Translations under genes and position numbers: made by a program
Source: Verrucomicrobiota bacterium
GTDB taxonomy: Bacteria > Verrucomicrobiota > Verrucomicrobiia > Opitutales > Opitutaceae
Length of the DNA stretch: 64,000 nucleotides
Direction: 5' to 3'
Assembly: GCA_016235555.1 (NCBI GenBank)
Contig: JACRKC010000085.1
Location: 1 to 64,000, forward strand
Shown: positions 16,700 to 25,767 of the stretch, one piece after another
How positions within the stretch are numbered: the first letter of the stretch is position 1
Layout of the letters: the number at the start of each line of letters is the position of its first letter
The notes under the pieces: generated by a model
Seen by the model: only the letters and a program-made list of their open reading frames with translations
Databases searched by the model: none
What the model was told of the DNA's origin: nothing

Positions 16700-16796
16700 C
16701 CACGAAATACACGAAGCACCCGAAAAGTGCCGGAAAACAAAAGAGCCGGCTCGGGGCCGGCTCCATTTTCGTGTGTCTGGTGTGTTTCGTGGTGCC
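16700..16796. repeat. Palindromic unit, family C copy 1, with terminator-like hairpin
   Basis: The outer arms ACCACGAAATACACGAAG and TTCGTGTGTCTGGTGTGTTT followed by CGTGGT are largely complementary. The centre has GAGCCGGCTCGGGGCCGGCTCC followed by ATTTT, which could terminate the tatD-like gene. A related unit is at 17930-18003. Confidence 0.65.
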
Positions 16797-17096
16797 TCAG
16801 GCCTCGTCGAACCTGCGGGCGAACAGCGCCTCGAGTTCGGCCACCATCGCAGCGGCATCGTCGCCGGTGACGATGAACTTCACCTTCGAGCCTTTGCCGG
16901 CGGCGAGCATCATGAGCCCCATGATGCTTTTGCCGTTCACCTGCTCCTCGTCTTTCTCGACGAAGACCTCCGCCTTGAACTTGTTCGTGATGCGCACGAT
17001 CATGGCGGCGGGACGGGCGTGGATGCCCATTTTGTTCTGCACGACCAGCTCCTTGGTGAGCGGTTGGAGGGCAGAAGAGGCATCGCTTTTGTTCAT
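16797..17096 (-). CDS. HPr family phosphocarrier protein
   Basis: An HPr-like protein, 99 aa. The active-site His26 is in [12 protein letters not shown] and the regulatory Ser57 in [13 protein letters not shown]. HPr relays phosphate from EI in the PTS; no other PTS gene is nearby, and Verrucomicrobia often carry HPr with a regulatory rather than transport role. The start at 17096 (MNKSDASS) gives a short N-terminal extension compared with typical HPr. It is divergent from kdsB. Confidence 0.9.
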   Translation of the reverse strand: MNKSDASSALQPLTKELVVQNKMGIHARPAAMIVRITNKFKAEVFVEKDEEQVNGKSIMGLMMLAAGKGSKVKFIVTGDDAAAMVAELEALFARRFDEA

Positions 17097-17174
17097 GGTC
17101 GCGGAAAAGCCGGGCAAAATCCCGGTCGAGTCACTGGCTTGCAACCTAAAAACCTGCCATCAGGATGCGGGTCG

Positions 17175-17921
17175 ATGCCCCGGACCGCGATCATTGTCCC
17201 CTGTCGTTTGGAGTCCACCCGCTTCCCACGCAAGCTTTTGCACAAGATCAAAGGCCGGCCGTTGCTCCAGTGGGTGGCGGAGCGCATCGCCCGGGAGGCG
17301 CCGCAGTATCCGCTGTGGTTCGCGGTGGACGATCCGCTTTTGCGGGATTGCGTGGTCGCTGCGGGCTTCCAAGCCATCATGACCAGCACCGCCCATCAAA
17401 GCGGCACCGACCGCATCGCCGAGGCCAACCGGCAGGTCGGAGCCGAGCGGGTCATCAACGTGCAGGCGGATGAGCCGCTGGTGACCGGTGCGCAAATCCG
17501 GGCGCTGGACCAGCTCCTGGCGGATGGCGCGCCGATGGCAACGCTGGCCACGCCGTTCAAGCGGGCGGAGGACTTTGCCAACCCGAATCAGGTCAAGGTC
17601 GTGCTGGCGCCCGTAGCGCACCGGGCGTTGTTTTTCTCACGGTCGCCCATGCCCTACGCCCGCGAGCGCAACGGCCGGGTGGATGACGCCTGGGTGGCGG
17701 CGAACCCCTGCTACCGGCACCTCGGCCTCTACGGTTACCAATGGGACTTGTTGCAGAGATTCGCGAAGCTCCCGCCGGGCCGCCTCGAACAAGTCGAAAA
17801 ACTCGAGCAGCTCCGCGTCCTCGAAAACGGCTACGCGATCGCGTGCGACCTCACTGACGACCCGACCATCGGCGTGGACACGCCGGAAGACGCGGTGAAG
17901 TTCGAGCGGTGGCTGGGTTGA
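17175..17921 (+). CDS. kdsB: 3-deoxy-manno-octulosonate cytidylyltransferase
   Basis: CMP-KDO synthetase, 248 aa, activating KDO for the lipopolysaccharide inner core. It has the nucleotide-binding N-terminus [27 protein letters not shown] and a C-terminal [12 protein letters not shown] segment, all typical. The start at 17175 is the ATG giving MPRTAIIVP. The gene implies an LPS-bearing outer membrane. It is alone here, divergent from the HPr gene. Confidence 0.95.
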   Translation: MPRTAIIVPCRLESTRFPRKLLHKIKGRPLLQWVAERIAREAPQYPLWFAVDDPLLRDCVVAAGFQAIMTSTAHQSGTDRIAEANRQVGAERVINVQADEPLVTGAQIRALDQLLADGAPMATLATPFKRAEDFANPNQVKVVLAPVAHRALFFSRSPMPYARERNGRVDDAWVAANPCYRHLGLYGYQWDLLQRFAKLPPGRLEQVEKLEQLRVLENGYAIACDLTDDPTIGVDTPEDAVKFERWLG

Positions 17922-17929
17922 GTTGAGGA

Positions 17930-18003
17930 ACCACGAAATACACGAAATCACCGAGTCCGCCGATAGCCGGTTTCCTTTTCGTGTGTTTGGTGTGTTTCGT
18001 GGT
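17930..18003. repeat. Palindromic unit, family C copy 2
   Basis: AACCACGAAATACACGAAAT pairs with the right end TTTTCGTGTGTTTGGTGTGT followed by TTCGTGGTT. It lies between the convergent ends of kdsB and carA and resembles the unit at 16700-16796. Confidence 0.65.
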
Positions 18004-18005
18004 TT

Positions 18006-19178
18006 CTAAATCTTTCCCGCCTTCCGCGCCTCGACCATTTTGTAAAAGTCGACGAACAGCGGATCCGCGTCGTTCGGGCCGGGGGCGGCCTCGGGGTGGT
18101 ATTGCACGGAGAAAACCGGGAGCTTGGTGTGGCGGAGGCCCTCGACTGTGTTGTCGTTGAGATTGATCTCGGTGACTTTCGCGCCGCGCGCCTCGATCGA
18201 CTTGGGGTCGGTGGCGAAGCCGTGGTTCTGCGCGGTGATGGAGACCTTGCCGGTTTCGAGGTTCTTGACGGGCTGGTTGCCGCCGCGGTGGCCGAACTTG
18301 AGCTTGTAGGTCGTGCCGCCGAGCGCATGCGTGACCATCTGGTGCCCGAGGCAGATGCCGAAGATCGGGAAATCGGGCAGCAGATTCGTGACGGTCTGAT
18401 GGATGTAGGGCAGCGCGGCCGGATCGCCGGGGCCGTTGGAGAGGAAAACGGCGTCGGGCCGGTGTTCGCGCACCTGCGCGGCGGTGGCGGTGGCGGGGAA
18501 CACCTGCACTTCGAAGCCATGGCGCACGAGTTTGCGGTAGATGGTGAACTTCGCGCCGTAGTCGAACGCTGCCACGCGGAATTTTTTCGCGGGCACGGCG
18601 GGGGCGTTCAGCGTGGTCCCGACGGGAAAATAAGCGGCGTTGTGATTCGCGGCATCCCCGGCCCGCCAGATGAACGGCTCCTTGCACGAGACGTCCTTCA
18701 CGTAGTCGGCGCCGGCCATGTCCTGCCACGACTGCGCGCGACGGACGGCCTCCTCGTCGGAAATCGGCTGCGTGCTGAGGCAGCATTTCATGGCGCCGTC
18801 GACCCGGAGCTTTTTCGTGAGCGCGCGGGTGTCGACTTCGCTGATGCCGGGGATGCCGTGGCGGGCGAGGTAGTCGCCGACGGAGAGGCGGCTGCGCCAG
18901 TTGCTGACGACCGGCGAGAGCTCGCGCACGACGAAGCCGGAGCACTTCGGCCCGGCGGCCTCGGTGTCCTCGTCGTTGACCCCGTAGTTGCCGATCTGCA
19001 CGGCGGTCATGGTGACGATCTGGCCGAAGTAGGACGGGTCGGTGAGGATTTCCTGGTAGCCCGTCATCGACGTATTGAAGACGCATTCGCCGGCGATGGT
19101 GGCATCGGCGCCAAAGGCGAGGCCGCGGAAAATCGAACCATCTTCGAGGGCGAGGACTGCGGGCTTGGACGTGGGCAT
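18006..19178 (-). CDS. carA: Carbamoyl-phosphate synthase small (glutaminase) subunit
   Basis: A 390-residue CarA. The N-terminal domain has GYQEILTDPSYFGQIV and the C-terminal class-I glutaminase has the nucleophile Cys in GICLGHQ and the His/Glu pair in QYHPEAAPGP. It supplies ammonia to CarB for carbamoyl phosphate used in arginine and pyrimidine synthesis. carB is not adjacent. The start at 19178 (MPTSKPAV) matches family length. Confidence 0.96.
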   Translation of the reverse strand: MPTSKPAVLALEDGSIFRGLAFGADATIAGECVFNTSMTGYQEILTDPSYFGQIVTMTAVQIGNYGVNDEDTEAAGPKCSGFVVRELSPVVSNWRSRLSVGDYLARHGIPGISEVDTRALTKKLRVDGAMKCCLSTQPISDEEAVRRAQSWQDMAGADYVKDVSCKEPFIWRAGDAANHNAAYFPVGTTLNAPAVPAKKFRVAAFDYGAKFTIYRKLVRHGFEVQVFPATATAAQVREHRPDAVFLSNGPGDPAALPYIHQTVTNLLPDFPIFGICLGHQMVTHALGGTTYKLKFGHRGGNQPVKNLETGKVSITAQNHGFATDPKSIEARGAKVTEINLNDNTVEGLRHTKLPVFSVQYHPEAAPGPNDADPLFVDFYKMVEARKAGKI

Positions 19179-19257
19179 TTAGGCCGCAACGAAAGAGCCG
19201 CACCGGTCGCCTGCCAAGGGTTTTGTGCGACAGCGGACGACAAAGGTGCGGGCAACG

Positions 19258-19557
19258 CTACTCCGTGCGGCGCTCCAGCCAATAATACGGCAGCCGGTTG
19301 TGGTGCGCGACCGCGAAGATGTGGATGCGATCGGAAGATGCTTCAAAATAGATCGAGTAAGGAAAGCGCGTTAGCCGCGCCTTACGGACGCCATGGCGAA
19401 TGGTGCGAAACAACCCGGGCCGCCTGCGAATCGTGGCTACGAGTGCGTCGTAGCGCCGGAGGAAGTCTGCGCCCAAGCCCGGCACCTGTGAATCGTAGTA
19501 GAGCGCGGCGGCGATCGCTTCCGCCGAGGCCTCACGATGCGTGTCGACGTGCCGCAT
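19258..19557 (-). CDS. RelE/ParE-type toxin
   Basis: A 99-residue RelE/ParE superfamily protein (AIAAALYYDSQVPGLGADFLRRY; C-terminal RIHIFAVAHHNRLPYYW). Members are mRNA interferases or gyrase poisons; which one applies cannot be told. The ATG at 19557 has GGAG about 8 bases upstream and fits the family N-terminus; a GTG seven codons earlier (19578) is the alternative. It overlaps the end of the antitoxin gene, as usual for toxin-antitoxin pairs. Confidence 0.82.
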   Translation of the reverse strand: MRHVDTHREASAEAIAAALYYDSQVPGLGADFLRRYDALVATIRRRPGLFRTIRHGVRKARLTRFPYSIYFEASSDRIHIFAVAHHNRLPYYWLERRTE

Positions 19558-19786
19558 GAAGCTGGCTCCAAGCCTCACGCATCATGTCCTCGTGTGCAAC
19601 GAGCACCGCGCGACCCGCGCGAATTTCCTTGCGGCGCTGGGCGACTGTTTTGAGCCATCCAGCTCCGGCGTCCTTGTCGCGCGGGCCGTCGTCGAGAGAG
19701 AGAATGAGCCGCTCCATGAGAGCGGCGCGAGCCTCGCGGTCGAGCCGCAGGGCATCGGCTACGATTTTTTTGGCATGGGCGGTCAC
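19532..19786 (-). CDS. Antitoxin of RelE/ParE pair (addiction module component family)
   Basis: A small helical protein (84 aa) with the pattern of the putative addiction module family paired with RelE/ParE toxins: IVADALRLDREARAALMERL, then SLDDG and a C-terminal DAGAGWLKTVAQRRKEIRAG. The start is uncertain. The GTG at 19786 gives family length; a TTG at 19849 would add 21 residues. It precedes and overlaps the toxin gene by 26 bases. Confidence 0.75.
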   Translation of the reverse strand: MTAHAKKIVADALRLDREARAALMERLILSLDDGPRDKDAGAGWLKTVAQRRKEIRAGRAVLVAHEDMMREAWSQLHAARRHAS

Positions 19787-19892
19787 GGGCGGAAGGATGC
19801 GGGCGAATGATCTCCGGTCAAGGGCGCGGCTTTCGGTTGGCTTCGACAAGCAGGTGTGAGATTCACGGCGATTCGGACCCAGTTCGATCTCA

Positions 19893-20813
19893 TCAAGTCA
19901 GTTCCTCGTCGAAAAAATCCGCGTCGAATTTCTTGAGCTCATACGTTTGGGCCACCGTTACGCCAACGCCATAGTCGACCATGTGCAACGCGAGCTGAAC
20001 GCCGTCCATCAAGACGATCTTCGCACCATACTCCTTTACGGATGCCAGCGCATCTTTCGAAAAGGCCGACGTGGTAATGAAGATGCCTTTGTTGGCTTTC
20101 TTCTTCTGCAACGCGCCAGCAAACTGATCGATGTCCGGGCTGCCGACGTTTTTCTCGGTCCAGCGCTTGGCCTGAACGTAGATGTTGTCGAGGCCCAGTC
20201 GGTCTTCCTTGATGACGCCGTCGATTCCCCCGTCGCCGCTTCGCCCGATGGCCTGTCCGGCGTCCTTGAGCGAACTGCCGTAGCCCATCTTCACGAGCAG
20301 CTTGATCACCAGACGCTCGAAGAACTGCGGCGAACACGCTTTGACTTTCTCCAACACCTCGGAAGCGAGCGCCTCTCGGAGTTCCTCGAATTGGGTGTCG
20401 ATGGACTCGATGGGCGTGATGGAACCGCTGGCACAAGCGGGAGGATTGTCGCCTTTGTCTTTTTTTCGATTCTTGAACCTGCGAAACTCCTCAAATTGCG
20501 ATAGGAAATCGCCGTCGATCTTCGCCGGGTTTTTCTTCAGCGCGTCGAGTCCGCGTTTTGTTGCGCGAATGAAGCCACGGCGAGGTGCCTCCAGCAGGAC
20601 GGCTTTCTTCAGATAGGTGGCGGCCCAGCTCACACGGGACGAGAACTTGAAGGTTCCCCCACTGGGCAGGAGTTCGGTTTTCTCGGCTTCGGTGAGTTGG
20701 TATTTTTCGGCGAGAAAGCTGACCGCGTCCAACACCGGCAGATCCTCGTTCGCCTTGCCGGAGGCAAGCTTCAGCAAGGGCAACATCAGGGTTTCGTAGT
20801 CGGGGATTGGCAT
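19893..20813 (-). CDS. Mrr-type restriction endonuclease
   Basis: A 306-residue protein with an N-terminal winged-helix Mrr_N-like domain (MPIPDYETLMLPLLKLASG) and a C-terminal Mrr catalytic domain: FERLVIKLLVKMGYG, D198 in RSGDGGIDGVI and QAK at 214-216 (VQAKRW). These are the D...(Q/E)xK nuclease residues. Mrr enzymes are type IV restriction enzymes cutting DNA with methylated bases. No methylase is adjacent. Together with the toxin-antitoxin pair it makes a small defence-type patch between carA and kamA. Confidence 0.9.
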   Translation of the reverse strand: MPIPDYETLMLPLLKLASGKANEDLPVLDAVSFLAEKYQLTEAEKTELLPSGGTFKFSSRVSWAATYLKKAVLLEAPRRGFIRATKRGLDALKKNPAKIDGDFLSQFEEFRRFKNRKKDKGDNPPACASGSITPIESIDTQFEELREALASEVLEKVKACSPQFFERLVIKLLVKMGYGSSLKDAGQAIGRSGDGGIDGVIKEDRLGLDNIYVQAKRWTEKNVGSPDIDQFAGALQKKKANKGIFITTSAFSKDALASVKEYGAKIVLMDGVQLALHMVDYGVGVTVAQTYELKKFDADFFDEELT

Positions 20814-21000
20814 GATGCAAAGGTCGGGTTCGGTTCGGGCCCGGCCGGCGCTGGTGGAAGCAAGGTGACGGCGCTTGGCGCGGTCAATGTGGTTTCAGCG
20901 TCTGTGTCGATCTGAGGACGAGATGGCTGTCGGTGGACAGACTGCGCCCACCGTTTGACACGCTTGGTTGGCCCCCTAATGGTCCGCGGCACCAAAAACG
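20814..21000. other. Divergent mrr/kamA intergenic region
   Basis: The 187 bases upstream of both genes must hold both promoters. I see no convincing -35/-10 pair or operator. Confidence 0.3.
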
Positions 21001-22200
21001 ATGTCCTACACCGAAGATCGCGCCGCCTGGTTCGAGGGCCAGGGGCTTTGGCAACATATCCCCGAGAGCGAGTGGCGCGACTGGACCTGGCAACTGAAGC
21101 ACCGGATCACGACCGTCGAACAACTCGAGCAGTTCATGACGCTGACGGCGGAGGAGCGCGCGGGGTGTTCCCACGCCAATGAGAAACTCGCCCTCGCGAT
21201 CACGCCTTACTTTTTCAATCTCATCGATCGTCAGAACCCGGATTGTCCGGTCCGCCGGCAGCTCATCCCGCGGGCCGGCGAACTCGTCATCAGCGATGGC
21301 GAGATGCTGGATTCGCTCGATGAGGACGGCCACTCGCCGGTGCCGGGGCTCGTGCACCGTTATCCGGACCGCGTGCTGTTCCTCGTGACGGACCGGTGCG
21401 CGGCCTATTGCCGTTACTGCACCCGCAGCCGGCTGGTTTCCAACGCCCAGCACTACGATTTTCATCCGGAATACGAACGGGCCCTGCGCTACATCGAAGC
21501 GCACACCGAAGTGCGTGACGTGTTGCTCTCGGGGGGCGATCCGCTGTTGCTTTCGGACAAGAAACTCGAGCACCTCCTCGCGCGGTTGCGCGAAATCAAG
21601 CACGTGGAGTTTATCCGCATCGGCTCGCGCATTCCGGTGTTTCTGCCGCAGCGCATCACGCCCGGGCTGTGCGAGTTGTTTCGGAAATACGGCCCGGTCT
21701 GGATGAGCATCCATGTGAATCATCCGAAGGAGTGCACCGAGGAGCTGCGCGCAGCGTGCGAGCGCCTGAGCTTTGCGGGTGTGCCGCTCGGCAACCAGAG
21801 TGTCCTCCTGCGCGGAGTGAACGACGATGCCGACGTGATGAAGGCCCTCGTGCACCGTCTGCTGCGCATGCGCGTGCGGCCTTACTATCTGTATCAGATG
21901 GACCTGATCACGGGAGGTTCACACTTCAAAGTCGATGTCCGCAAGGGGCTGGAGATCATCCGGGCGCTCCGCGGCCACACGACCGGGTATGCCGTGCCGC
22001 AGTATGTCATCGATGCCCCGGGAGGCGGAGGGAAGGTCCCGATCAACCCGGACTACGTCGAAAAAATCACGGACGACGAGGTGATCTTCCGCAATTACGA
22101 GGGGGGGCGCTTCAGTTATCCTCTCAAGCCGGGAAAACCCAAGACCGCCGGCGGCGCGACACTCCCGGCGGGTGGCGTCGAATCGATTGTGGTTCACTAA
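21001..22200 (+). CDS. kamA: KamA family radical SAM protein (lysine 2,3-aminomutase-like)
   Basis: A 399-residue radical SAM protein of the lysine 2,3-aminomutase family. Its cluster Cys are C133, C137 and C140 in CAAYCRYC. It also has LSGGDPLLLSDKKLE and a C-terminal GGGGKVP segment of the PLP-binding type. The family interconverts alpha- and beta-lysine or acts on EF-P (EpmB); at this length, and with the C-terminal extension, aminomutase is likelier than EpmB. Function on free lysine is inference. A strong hairpin downstream (22394-22420) may terminate it. Confidence 0.88.
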   Translation: MSYTEDRAAWFEGQGLWQHIPESEWRDWTWQLKHRITTVEQLEQFMTLTAEERAGCSHANEKLALAITPYFFNLIDRQNPDCPVRRQLIPRAGELVISDGEMLDSLDEDGHSPVPGLVHRYPDRVLFLVTDRCAAYCRYCTRSRLVSNAQHYDFHPEYERALRYIEAHTEVRDVLLSGGDPLLLSDKKLEHLLARLREIKHVEFIRIGSRIPVFLPQRITPGLCELFRKYGPVWMSIHVNHPKECTEELRAACERLSFAGVPLGNQSVLLRGVNDDADVMKALVHRLLRMRVRPYYLYQMDLITGGSHFKVDVRKGLEIIRALRGHTTGYAVPQYVIDAPGGGGKVPINPDYVEKITDDEVIFRNYEGGRFSYPLKPGKPKTAGGATLPAGGVESIVVH

Positions 22201-22620
22201 AAACGGAGCTGGATAATCTGTTGCAAGCCATGATGCTATAGCGATTTAGCGCTGGCGGATATTTTGTGCGGATTTTTTTCGACGAATTTTGAGCGTTTTC
22301 GCACCGACCTCGTCTATCTCCGCGTAGTCAGCACTGTCCGCAGGGACAGTGAATGTTTGTAGTTCTTACGGTTTGCTTGGTGTTAGGTCACTCGGGCCGC
22401 CCTCTTCAAGAGGGCGGCCCTTGTGTTTCCGGTGGCTGAGGGTCGGCCGCGGTGGGTGCGGGGGCTGGAGGCCGTCATGAACTTTGCGCGAAGCGGCGGC
22501 AGGGAGTCGGGCAGGTCTGTGACCTGCCCAGCGAACACTCACCGCGCGAAAGGGCAGGTCTCCGATCTGCCCTCCCTCGGAGCCCGTGCCTCTACTCGGA
22601 CACAAGTGCATGACAGCCTC
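22201..22620. other. Intergenic region with hairpins and a palindromic unit
   Basis: No protein gene is seen. It holds CACTGTCCGCAGGGACAGTG (22332-22351, a perfect 8-bp stem), a long GC stem at 22394-22420, and a palindromic unit at about 22507-22590 built on GGGCAGGTCTGTGACCTGCC and GGGCAGGTCTCCGATCTGCC. The first two could belong to a small RNA or to the kamA 3' end. Confidence 0.4.
22394..22420 (+). terminator. Hairpin terminator downstream of kamA
   Basis: A GGGCCGCCCTCTT / AAGAGGGCGGCCC stem with a minimal loop, followed by TTGTGTTT. The stem is strong and the T-run is weak. As it is about 190 bases after kamA it could end a longer 3' UTR or a separate small RNA. Confidence 0.55.
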
Positions 22621-25600
22621 TCAAGGCACGTCGTAGATTTCCAGCAGTGTGATGCCCTCCGCGCGCTCTTTGCCGCGGACATCCACAGTGTAGGCGCCGG
22701 GTTTCAAGGTGATGAGGATGGCGGCATCCAGACTGCCAGGCGCCAAGGCAAAGGCGCCGACGCTCGTCGTGGCGGCCGTGATCATCTCGGCGTTGGCCGC
22801 ACCCGACCAGTCGTCGTTGGTCGCCTCGACGTTTTGTCCGGCATAGATGGTCAACACGGGATCTTCGAGTGCGGCGCCGACGCCGAACGACGCCAGCGTG
22901 GGGCCGATCGCACGGAGGAGCAGGCGTTTGTAGGCCGGTCCCTGGACCACGAATCCACCGATGAGGGCCCCGTCTCCCGGGCGCACCCGGGTGCGGATCG
23001 AGAGGTTCATGATGCGACCGTTGTCGTCGTGGGCGTAGAATTCGGCCAGCGCGAGGCCGGTCTGGCCGGTGGTGCTCGAGAGGTGCACCGTGTAGCTGCC
23101 AGCGGGCAGCGTGGCGAGGATGGCGGAATCGGCGCTGCGGGCGGCGAGCGGGAAGGCGCCGACCGACTTGGTCAGGGCCACCAGGCGGGCGACGTCGTTG
23201 CCCGTTTCCCAGCCGGCATTGCGGTGCGTTTCGACGCCATCGGCGCGAACGATTTTAAGTTCGGGATCGGGCAGGACGTCAGTCGCGCCAAACGCCGCGA
23301 GCGTCGGGCCGACACCGCGGATGATGAAGCCCTTGCCGGCCGTGTCGGCCAGCGAAAGGCCGGCGAACAAGGTGCCGTCTTCCGCGGTGAGATGAGTGCG
23401 GGTCGAGAGGTTGGCCAGCCGGGCGCGGGAATCGAGGGGGGAGGACTGTGCGCCGCCCGCCGCCGAGCTCCACGGGCTGCCCGGAAACGCGTCTTTCTTC
23501 GCCAGGTCGTAGCTGCGCACGTGGACGTTGGTGGTGGCGGGGACCGTCAGCAGGCCGGAGGTTACGAGCGCGTTGGGTGCGATGCCACCGCCCAGCGAGC
23601 GGGGGTCGGAGCCGTCCAGCGTGTAAACGAGCTGGACGCCGGCCGGGGCGGTGAAAGTGAGTCCGTCGCCTCCGTCGGCGACTTGGGGCGGTGCGACGAA
23701 CTGGCCGTCGATCCAGCCGGCACGCTGCGTGATCCATTCCTTGAGGTGGGCGACTTCGCCGAGGAACCCGCCTTCGAAGCGGCTGGCGTTGGCGGGCCAG
23801 CGTGCGGCGTCGCGGGCCGCCGCCTTGGGCCCCACCTCGGCCGCGAGCGAATCGGCCAGCGCGCCGAGGTTCCGGCCGGAGAATTCCCGGCGGCGCAACG
23901 CCTGCCAGCGGTCGACCCATGCCTGCATGAACTCGGGATCGCGCACGAGCTGGCCGAACCAGCCGTAGTTCCACACGTCCACATCGCCGGCGGTCTCCCA
24001 CGTGTCCCATGCGGCGTTGCGGGGGTCGCCATTACCCATGGAGCCATCGAAGTCCCAAGCGGGGCCGGAGACGAGTTTGCCGCCGCGATCTTTCGTGAAG
24101 TATTCGCTGCGGTAGAGGGCGTCGACGTTGCCGGTGACGAGTTGGAGGATGTGGTGATCGACCCACGACGGCACGTCGATGTAATCGAGATACGTGCGGG
24201 TGGTGAAGGCGGCCGTGCGGTCGGCGAACAGCGTGTCCTCCATCTGTTGCACGTAGCCGCGGATATAGGCCTGTTGCTCCTTGCTGAGGCGCGAGCCGGT
24301 GGGCGTGTCGACGACGACCGCAGTGCCCTCGCGCGCGGGCACGCCGCGGTCGGTGACAAAGGTGAAGTGGTCCGGATCGGGCACGACATCGAGTTTGATG
24401 ATATAGCCGCCGGTGATGGAATTCGGGCCGTCGTCGTTGGGTTCGAGGGGCGTGAGGTTGACGCGGTCCTTGGCGACTTTGATGCGCTCGGTGAGGACGC
24501 CGATGCCGTAGTAATCCTCGGGCTCGAGGTCATCACCCATCTCGTTGAGAAAAGTCTCGACGAAGCGGGTGCGAGGCGCCCAGCGGCCGAGGCGGTTGCT
24601 GAGGGCGTAGACGAAAGCGTTGCGGATGTAGCTGAGGTCGGTGTGCCACGGGCCGACGAGCGCCCAATCCTGATGGGCGGGCAGGTCGAAGAGCGGCTGG
24701 GCTTGGGTGCGGCCGCGATCGTCCTTGAGTTCGAGGCTGAAGCTGGACTTGGGGAACTCCGCCGTGAAGTTGCCGCGCACGGCCATCGTGGTGGCGGTGC
24801 CGAGGGTGATCGGTCCGGTAAACGGCGTGGAGCCGGCGCCGTAGGTGTAGAGCCAGCCGGGGTGATCGAGGCGGTCCTTGGCGAGGGCGCCGGCGCCGAG
24901 GTTGTCGAGCACGACCACGGGCAAATCCGTTCCGAAGGCGGCGAGCTTGGCGTCGAGTTTGAGGTAGTGGACGGTGGTGACGGGACCGGGGGTATTGTCG
25001 GCGCCGAACACGGCGGCCCGGATCACCACCGAGAACGTGATGGCGATGGGGGCGGTGTATTCCGGCGACTCGGCCGTGGGGAGGGGGATCTCCGGCCCCG
25101 TGATCGAAGGCGGGGCGAACACGTAGCGGATGCGCTCGCCGGGACCGGCGCCGCCGAGCGTGACGTGGAAATTCTGCCGAAACGGTCCGGACGCGCGGGA
25201 GAAGGTGACCGGGCTGGCGGCCAGGAGGCTGGACCGTCCGCCGTTGGGCGTGCCGGGCGTGGGCTCGCGGAAGTAGCCGATCGCCGCGGGCTCGCCGGGC
25301 GCGACGCGGGCGTAGCCGTAGGAGGTGTCGTCGCGCTGCTCGGGGAATTGCGGGGCAAACTCCGACACGACCGTCGTGCCGTCGGGTTTGACGAGGCCGA
25401 GGTATTCGCCGCTGGCGCTGAGGGCGAAGTTGGTGTGGAGCGGCCGGGCCGGGTCGCGGCGGCTGTTGTTCGAGGCCCAGACGAGCAGGTAGCCGTCGGG
25501 GGGCAGCGTGACCGCCGGGAACTGCCACTTGGTCTTGTTCGTGGCGGAATCGGTGAGATACCACCCGGCGAGATTGAGTTCGGTGGTGTCCGGGTTGTGG

Positions 25601-25767
25601 ATTTCGATCCAGTCGGAGAAGTCCCCGCGGTCATCGGCGAGCGTGCGGGTGTTGGCCGCCATGAATTCCGTGATCCGTGGCTCGGCGTGGACGCCGGCAC
25701 CGACGGCAAAGCCGAGCGCCAGAATGACGGCGCGCAGACCCCGGGAACTCGTCACAGACAAAACCAT
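22621..25767 (-). CDS. CotH-like/lamin-tail domain surface protein with duplicated C-terminal module
   Basis: A 1048-residue exported protein. The signal peptide is MVLSVTSSRGLRAVILALGF. A lamin-tail domain follows (about 30-140; ITEFMAANTRTL, DWIEIHNPDTTELNLAGWYL), then a chitobiase-like segment and a CotH kinase-like region (about 300-560; SFSLELKDDRG, DWALVGPWHTDLSYIRNAFVY, ending with WDFDGSMGNGDP). The C-terminus carries two related modules of about 120 residues with the pattern FxIRGVGPTLAAFG and LLLRAIGPTLASFG. I associate that module with Verrucomicrobia/Planctomycetes surface proteins. The start at 25767 opens the signal peptide; the frame upstream is repeat sequence. Substrate and partner are unknown. 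Confidence 0.82.
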   Translation of the reverse strand: MVLSVTSSRGLRAVILALGFAVGAGVHAEPRITEFMAANTRTLADDRGDFSDWIEIHNPDTTELNLAGWYLTDSATNKTKWQFPAVTLPPDGYLLVWASNNSRRDPARPLHTNFALSASGEYLGLVKPDGTTVVSEFAPQFPEQRDDTSYGYARVAPGEPAAIGYFREPTPGTPNGGRSSLLAASPVTFSRASGPFRQNFHVTLGGAGPGERIRYVFAPPSITGPEIPLPTAESPEYTAPIAITFSVVIRAAVFGADNTPGPVTTVHYLKLDAKLAAFGTDLPVVVLDNLGAGALAKDRLDHPGWLYTYGAGSTPFTGPITLGTATTMAVRGNFTAEFPKSSFSLELKDDRGRTQAQPLFDLPAHQDWALVGPWHTDLSYIRNAFVYALSNRLGRWAPRTRFVETFLNEMGDDLEPEDYYGIGVLTERIKVAKDRVNLTPLEPNDDGPNSITGGYIIKLDVVPDPDHFTFVTDRGVPAREGTAVVVDTPTGSRLSKEQQAYIRGYVQQMEDTLFADRTAAFTTRTYLDYIDVPSWVDHHILQLVTGNVDALYRSEYFTKDRGGKLVSGPAWDFDGSMGNGDPRNAAWDTWETAGDVDVWNYGWFGQLVRDPEFMQAWVDRWQALRRREFSGRNLGALADSLAAEVGPKAAARDAARWPANASRFEGGFLGEVAHLKEWITQRAGWIDGQFVAPPQVADGGDGLTFTAPAGVQLVYTLDGSDPRSLGGGIAPNALVTSGLLTVPATTNVHVRSYDLAKKDAFPGSPWSSAAGGAQSSPLDSRARLANLSTRTHLTAEDGTLFAGLSLADTAGKGFIIRGVGPTLAAFGATDVLPDPELKIVRADGVETHRNAGWETGNDVARLVALTKSVGAFPLAARSADSAILATLPAGSYTVHLSSTTGQTGLALAEFYAHDDNGRIMNLSIRTRVRPGDGALIGGFVVQGPAYKRLLLRAIGPTLASFGVGAALEDPVLTIYAGQNVEATNDDWSGAANAEMITAATTSVGAFALAPGSLDAAILITLKPGAYTVDVRGKERAEGITLLEIYDVP

